From positions 12,087,032 to 12,151,031 of the forward strand of contig NC_092686.1 in NCBI RefSeq assembly GCF_964275005.1: a stretch of DNA of 64,000 nt, in the 5' to 3' direction. Under the pieces are notes generated by a model. The model made no database searches, was not told the DNA's origin, and saw only the letters and a program-made list of their open reading frames with translations. The DNA comes from Diadema setosum (Eukaryota; Echinodermata; Echinoidea; Diadematoida; Diadematidae). Positions within the stretch are counted from its first letter, which is position 1; each line of letters begins with the position of its first letter. Positions 58,001 to 64,000 of the stretch are shown in pieces. The position numbers and the translations under genes were made by a program.

Positions 58001-59667
58001 TTTTGTTGCAATGATCAGAGACGGGAGGAACACTTGTTTAAACTTTAGGATGATGGACAGGTGGGCTGTGCATATGGAGACTTCTTCATTTAATTCATCC
58101 AACAACAGGGGTTAACTTGAATAGATTCATGACTGAAGGAAACTGTTGAAATATCTCCATTTTAGTGCTCTTTTTCGAGTTTTGACAAGATTTTCACACA
58201 ATGAAATATGTATGTATCCTGGCTTTTAAAACAACAACAAAAAAGGACCTCAATGTTTTTTCAGTCTAATCTCTGCTTCAGCACTTTGGGAAATTCCAAT
58301 CTTAATATCCTATTCATACCACACATACACCTAGTACCTGGGTGGTCATTCGCTGTGGGGGAAAAAAGGGGGGGGAACTACGATAGACATTGCAAAGAAC
58401 TACTTCTTTATAACCATATACATGTAGTCTACAACTAGCAAGATGAATTTCACGTTTTTTTTTTCTTCTAAGAATCAAACAGTATTTCAGGCAAAATTTC
58501 AATAGGCAAATTATTCATTTCCTTTTAATTGCGTGCCACTTTCATGTCACACGAAATATACAAAAATTTAAACTTCTGCAGGAATTTGACGAACCTCTTC
58601 CTGGATGGTATCCTCCCCTTCCTCCATCAGGACACCCGTGGCATCATGGGGCTCAAAGGCCGACCCCTCGGACAGGCCCGTCTCCGCCCTGCTGGGGATG
58701 GTGCTCAGGACGTTGTGCCCCTCAATCAACGCCGGCTCCTCCTCCCCGGCTGCCTTCTGCTTCTCCTCCTTCTGCCTCTCCCTCTCTGCTGCCCTCTCTT
58801 GGGCCTTTTTGGTCAGTGCCTCCTCCCTTTCTCTCTCTGAAATGGCAACATGTTAAAAGATTGACACATGATGAAAAGATTTATCTATTGGGTTGCCTGT
58901 TTTCCTTGCTTGTGGCCACCAAGGCTTAGCAATGCATTTGTCTTCTACTAATATGTATTGGCACATCACTGCTTCTCACTACTATTCGTGACTCTTGATA
59001 AAAGCATCATCATAATCCACAGCTTGGTCACAAGACAAAGTATGAGATTTTAAGAATTCAAACACTAAAAGACATTAAGATTTTTGACACATCCACAAGA
59101 GAAAAAATCATCATAGAGGAGTCCATATTAACATAGTGCTGGAAATTCAAACTCAGTCATTAAAAAAAAAAAAAAAAAACAAAACAAAACAGATGTTCTA
59201 CTAATGAAAGCAATAAAGATTTCATGATCTGGACAATATCCATATCCTATCACAGGCAAACCACATCCATCCCTCTACTTCCTATCTTACATCTACAAGG
59301 CTTTTAGTGATAAACTTGAGTAAACTACTCGATCTTGAGATACATGTTAACTTGTCGATAAGATAGATTTAACTTGCATTATTCTTTAACTACAATGGAA
59401 ACATAAAAAACACAGTATTAGCCGTAGCACTGTCCGTCAAAAATTTATCCAGACTTTCTACAAATTTGAGGAATGTAAGGTGTCCTTATATGTTGGGAAC
59501 AAAAATTTGAAATGCAGACTTTTTAAAGATATAATCTGTGAGGCAGACACGAGACCAACATACAAGGAAAGACTCTACCGTAAGTGAAGCTCACCTAATT
59601 CGTCCTTGCATATCTTTGTCAAAGCTTCCTCGGTTTCCTTCTTCTTCTGCACCTCTGACCTCCTCAG
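52043..59667 (-). CDS. 3' part (eight exons) of a large acidic/coiled-coil protein, unidentified
   Basis: Exons 59595-59667, 58595-58836, 57849-57993, 57109-57284, 55814-56017, 54013-54142, 52660-53174 and 52043-52324 join with matching phases and GT..AG sites. Together they give about 520 codons and a TAG at 52043-52045. The order is: a charged helical segment ('SEVQKKKETEEALTKICKDE', 'REEALTKKAQERAAERERQ'); a folded-looking part ('VTFDELPSHKQKLYGLFGQE', 'RRKVIRVPHAVKQLGG', 'LWDALRDRSKVKLQYADARI'); a helix ('YRERVKEIQRRMELMFRAAV'); 'KKWLPSASEMEQMGPLLL'; a low-complexity Glu/Asp/His/Gly-rich exon; and a C-terminus 'FAHGQEFMWKPILSTAPK'. No signal peptide or membrane segment is seen in this part. 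The 5' exons are outside the window or unrecognised. The last acceptor is tandem (CAGGTAAG); only the second AG keeps the long C-terminal frame. I do not recognise the family; cytoskeletal or ciliary use is possible but unproven. Confidence 0.75.
54183..54924. mobile_element. 742-bp TIR element with (GTGCTA)n termini
   Basis: The left end TGGGTGATTTCAAGTTCGGT followed by GCTAGTGCTAGTGCTAGTGC is the inverse of the right end GCACTAGCACTAGCACCG followed by AACTTGAAATTACCCA. A third, internal copy of ATTTCAAGTTCGGTGCTGG lies near 54446, and an inverted inner copy lies near 54235-54285. It has no transposase. It sits in an intron of the large minus-strand gene. Confidence 0.75.
55068..55400 (+). 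mobile_element. tRNA-derived SINE
   Basis: From about 55074 the sequence has tRNA form: a 7-bp acceptor stem GCTGTGG / CCACAGC, an A box (TGGTCTAGGGG) and a B box (GGTTCAAGTCC), all with normal spacing. The anticodon stem is imperfect, so this is not a functional tRNA. About 250 bp of unrelated body follows, as in SINEs. It is antisense within an intron of the large gene. RNA polymerase III promoter boxes look intact. Confidence 0.7.
56025..56560. repeat. Imperfect purine-rich minisatellite in an intron
   Basis: Units built from GAGTTTGGTT(G)GTAGGAGGA..., GGAAAATGC and GGAAGATGAGATTGGTAGGA recur with ~100-bp spacing. On the minus strand this is a long polypyrimidine stretch just upstream of the acceptor at 56018. 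The 251-codon Pro/His/Leu frame crossing the acceptor is a by-product. Confidence 0.6.
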
Positions 59668-61824
59668 CTGAAGATGGTGAATAAAGAAAGAAAGAAAGAT
59701 AGATAGAAAGGGAGAACAGAGAGAGGGCTAGTTAACATGAATTGACTGCGGGTCATTGCCCCTCAAAAGGGACAGGGGGAGGGGAAGGGAGGGGTGACTG
59801 CAAAGGACTTTCTCCAATCATGCAGGGGAGCATAAACTTTGCATTCATGTTCCCCAGCACATTGAATACATGGCAGTTTTCACTTCCTGTCACGTCCATA
59901 CAATCAGCATGACTTCTCTCCCCGTACAGCTGCCTCCCTCTTCATCTCATTCTCATTTTTTTTTTCTCTCTCTTCTCTTTCGCTCGTTCTCTCTTTCTCT
60001 CCATCTCTCTCTGTTTACGTCATGGACACATTGTTGTCACCTGAGAAATTGACTGGGCATTACTTCCTTCGACTTTGTCTTGAGAATTCATGTGCCCTTT
60101 TTATGTCAGTTCCCGATAGCCATGTAACTCTTGTTGTGCAAAATCAAATTCTCTCATCCTTTAAAGGCCCCACAGCGTGGGGATATCATGGAGTTGAAAG
60201 GCTGGCCCAGCTCAGATATATTTGAGAATCCCCGTAACTAATTATGTACGGCTTTATAACTGCTCTCTGTGTATAAGTACACACAGCTAAAGAATCTTCA
60301 CTGGAACTGAACGTTCCAATAAGTATAATGCTTAGATGCACATATTCGCTGACTGGTGCTATTCGTGGTTTATGAACATGTCAAGATGGGCAACGAATGA
60401 ATCCTGCCACCCAAGAAACCCCACACTACTAGGTCTTTAATGTATAACATCAAAATAAAATCATATATGCTATATCTCTTTGAGTCTCTCTCTGGTTTAA
60501 GATATATCATAAATATTGCAAGTTCTGAATGTCATGGCAACTCTACACAAAAAAAAAAGAAAGAGGTAGCAATGAAAGATTGGGTCAGCTACTAATACCA
60601 CATTATCTTTTTACTCTGTGGTCTCCCTCATCACCCTCCCTCCTCCCCTCCTCCCCCCCCCCCGCCACCAACTTGTCCCCCCCCCCCCCATGTCCCACGT
60701 TTTACACTCGTCTACATTCGCACCCAATCTCACCCATCTCTTCCTCCTCTTTCCCTGTCTAAACAGTGCAGTTGTGGTCCCATTGTGTGTTTTAAAGACT
60801 TTCAGGGCCAGCTATTCAACCAACCACCTCTTACTTGCACAGGCTCAGGGAGGAACGCATTCACAGCCAGCCCAAAATTGCTGGCAAATTGGAAAATGGC
60901 GTTTCACAAAATTTCTGTCAGGTCTGCCCACCTCGCTCTAAACCCCTCTCATTTGGGTCGATCACAAAGGCGATTTGACGTTTCTGCCGTAATCTAATCA
61001 CACAAATTTGTCAACTCGTGCCATTGATAAATTGGGAGCAGGCCGAGTGTAACACTCTCTACCACTCCCACAATTTTTTTTTCTTTTTCTTTTTTTTTAA
61101 TTTGGTCATAAAAGAAAATTCTCCACTACCATACACAAATCAGCATTGCCTTGCATGCAGCACATTTTACAGCAATACAAGCACTAGTCAAGTACACTTC
61201 TAGAGTACATGAACAGGTTCTACTGAATCTTTGCGGTCTTGGTGTATATCTCACATTCTGTTTTACTATCTATCTTACTTTCTTGCCTCGAAAAGTATCG
61301 ACATCGATACACTACTCCAGTGTTGGTTCTCGAAACCTATTTATTGAGGCATGGATATGGGAATTCTGTGGTTATCTATTAAAAGGTAATTTGCATCATT
61401 CACACACTGTGGCACCAGCAAGTGTTTCTATTCTAGATGTCACAATGTCTCCCAGACATTTAATGGGAGCGTGCCAGGAGTCTCTACCGGTAGTCAGAGG
61501 GTTAACGGGCTCCTTTGTTGAGCTGGGTCTGCCGCATTAGCGGTCTCCTCTGTCTTGCATTGATCAAACTTCCCTCTGGCACAGCCAATTAAAATGACAT
61601 TTGAAGAGTCATGAACAACGCATGGAGCCTCACAACACAGACCTGGGAGTATTGACCTTTTTTTTAATCAAGCTATTGCCCGTCTTCTCTCCTCTGTCTC
61701 TGCTCTGTCTCTTTCTCTCTTTATCTATACATATATATCTCTATCTAATCTATCTATCTCTTTCTCTCTTTATCTATTATCTCTCCATCTAATCTATCTC
61801 TTTCTCTCTTTATCTATATATATC

Positions 61825-61885
<61 letters not shown>

Positions 61886-62280
61886 ATCTATCTATCTATC
61901 TAACATCTATCTCTTTCTCTATCTACATATATCTCTATCTCTGTCAATATACCTGTCTTTCTTTCTGTCTGCCAGCTATATTTCTTTCTATTCTTATATT
62001 TCTAATCTATATCATCTCTACCTTCTCTCTGAAATTTCCATTTATCTTTCTATAAGGTATTTCTTTTTTACCATCATCTCTTCCTCTTCCTTTCTATCTC
62101 TCTTATTCTTTGTCTAGATGTATTGATTCATCTTTACCACCTCTCCCTTCTCTTTGTCTTTGTCTCTCTATCTACCTATCTGTCCATTTTGTTCATCTTT
62201 ACTATCATTCTATCTTTCTCATCCTCTTTCTTTCCAGAACTGTTTCAATGAATATGACATTTTTTTCCATTATATTCATT
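59668..62280. other. Intron or 5' flank of the large gene; no exon recognised
   Basis: This includes polypyrimidine and TCTA-type repeats (61680-62240) and C-rich tracts near 60650-60690. Stretches at 60780-61010 and 61410-61640 are more balanced in composition but have no coding frame with splice sites. Confidence 0.35.
61680..62240 (+). repeat. Long (TCTA)n/(CT)n pyrimidine tract
   Basis: More than 500 bp dominated by TCTA, TCTC and TTTCT words, including about 20 nearly perfect TCTA units at 61816-61905. Strong strand asymmetry. Confidence 0.95.
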
Positions 62281-62600
62281 ATATCATTGGCTGAGAATCA
62301 GAAGCCCATTATTGCATTTTTTTTTTTTGGGGGGGGGGGTATCAAATTATTGGTATGACATTGTAGAGCTTAATCTCCTCTACATTATAGTGTCAATTTC
62401 AAATTATTTTTGTTTTCAGTAAAATGTCAAAAATCAAAACCACAAGGGCACTACTTTACCCGATGTTCAGAACAATGCTTACAAATCCACCCACTTTTGA
62501 CAAAATAAACTTTTTATTTCACGACAATTGATTGTTTCGTTTTCATTTACTCTCAAATCTTAGAACCTGACAGCGCCCTTCTGGCTCTCAGCCGATGATA
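62281..62600. mobile_element. MITE, family copy 2 (ATATCA ends)
   Basis: This is the diverged second copy of the 6266-6569 element: left ATATCATTGGCTGAGAATCA and right CTGGCTCTCAGCCGATGAT are inverted. A T12/G10 homopolymer has expanded near the left end. Confidence 0.7.
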
Positions 62601-64000
62601 CACATACATACAGATGTACCAAATGCTCATATTGATCCTTCTTTCCTTTTTTTTTGTACAACCATCTCATTTCTTAAACAGTAGGGTGACTCTGATGATT
62701 ATGTAGCTGTCACATGCTGTTACATTCTTCTCTGAGCTCTTCTCCCCCCCCCCCCCCGAAAAAAAAGTATTCATAATTGCCTCAATTCTCTCTCCTCATT
62801 CAGCATATCTATTCACTAAAAAACATACGATTCTGTAACAATCTCATCAATTTATGGCAAAGACATGCATGCGTAATGCTGCCGGGAGGATGGTTGATTA
62901 GTGGTGGTAGCACAGGGGGGGAAAAAAAATCATGTTTTGTAATTACGTAGTAACTGTATGATTGTTCTCTCCCTCTCTGCATGATGCTTTCATAACAATG
63001 CCCCGCTATGAACTAATTAGTTTGATACTAAGAATTAATTTCATTGCTGTCATTGCAGTATCTGTCAGTATCAAGTGGACAGAGAAATTAGATTCAAAAC
63101 TACAAATGAGGAGTGTATTCACTGGAAATATATATATTTTTTTCTCTTCCCTGAATTAATCATGATATTACCTCAATACACACAATATTTCAAATCAAGA
63201 AGCATTTCCATGAAATAGTCATGCATTGGGAAGGTATGAACGGTAAATGGAAATAAGATTCTTGGCTCACAGAAATTCGATGACAATCCAAAGTATTGAT
63301 GGACATATTGCTTCATTGTTTATTTTTGTTTGTTGTTGTTTTTTTCTGTCCACATCCTATACAGACTTTTTTTTTTCTTGCTTTACAATTGATTCCATGG
63401 CTTGGACTATCTGCTCTCTAACAAAATACTCTAATATTTCTGCCGTATCCCATTAAAATGTGTGCTTGTGCACAGAGCAAGCAAACATTTAAAACAATGT
63501 GCTAAGAATAGGTAAGAGCACTATGTAGTGTGCAACATGATCTATGAACACATAGCAAGAGTATGACAGCATCATATACCACCAAAGTCAAGACACAGAG
63601 GTAACACTTCACTCAGTCATTTCTAACAGGTGAGAAATCATGATCTTCAAACATTATACACATTTTTGTGCTGTCATATAATAGAGAGATAGAGGAAAGT
63701 ACATTCTTGCCCTATATTTCAAACTAGACAATAAAGGAGAAAAAGTGGAAAAGCGTGCAAGTCTACAAGCAAACTGTCAGATATTGCATCCAAAAGAGAA
63801 AATTCTGAAAGATCGCTTCTATATGTGATTATAGTAGTTTTTCAGTGTGAGGATTTAGAAAGATAAAGCACACAGGAATAGGCAAGGAAGAAAAAAAACA
63901 GCAAGGAAGAAAAATCATTCAAACACATACATTTGAGTTATAAGAAAATATAATCAAAAACTGTGAAACAGGGCAAAGATAAGGTGTGATGCGTATATTG
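62601..64000. other. AT-rich sequence, nothing recognised
   Basis: A poly-C run near 62744-62757 and short T-rich runs are present. No exon, RNA gene or clear repeat boundary was seen up to the window end. Confidence 0.4.

Overview
The window is animal (metazoan) genomic DNA, most likely from an echinoderm such as a sea urchin or sea star. This is inferred from short-exon genes in an AT-rich background, a very high density of short terminal-inverted-repeat elements, many TAGGCCTA words, microsatellites and metazoan gene families (HAKAI/CBLL1, TEX264). The exact species cannot be read from the sequence, and a hemichordate is not excluded.

Layout: (1) 0.8-5.3 kb, + strand, a four-exon CBLL1/HAKAI gene (RING E3 ligase and m6A-writer subunit). 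(2) 5.3-17.7 kb, mostly non-coding, with several dispersed elements, a cysteine-rich ORF and a possible coding exon near 8.2-8.5 kb. (3) 17.7-20.8 kb, - strand, a three-exon TEX264 orthologue with a C-terminal FEEL LC3-interacting motif. (4) 21.5-24.5 kb, two almost identical ~990-bp direct repeats enclosing an endonuclease-only LINE fragment. (5) 26.3-32.1 kb, + strand, a five-exon gene for a ~120-aa coiled-coil protein that I do not recognise; its second intron carries a 5'-truncated LINE. (6) 34.4-37.3 kb and 41.9-45.6 kb, - strand, two more complete three-exon TEX264 paralogues that end right after the conserved domain and have no LIR tail. (7) 52.0-59.7 kb, - strand, at least eight consistent exons (the 3' part) of a large acidic/coiled-coil protein that I cannot name. 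(8) 59.7-64 kb, no coding exon recognised, with simple-sequence tracts and one dispersed element.

The most interesting biology is the TEX264 cluster: three intact paralogues on one strand with identical intron positions and phases, of which only one keeps the tail that binds ATG8/LC3. TEX264 is known in mammals as an ER-phagy receptor and as a p97 adaptor in TOP1-adduct repair. The two short paralogues would therefore be ER-anchored, domain-only proteins without the autophagy tail. Exon boundaries were worked out by hand from splice sites, frame continuity and remembered family sequences; no alignment or database search was run. I saw no CRISPR array, rRNA, functional tRNA gene or recognisable LTR/retrovirus-like element.
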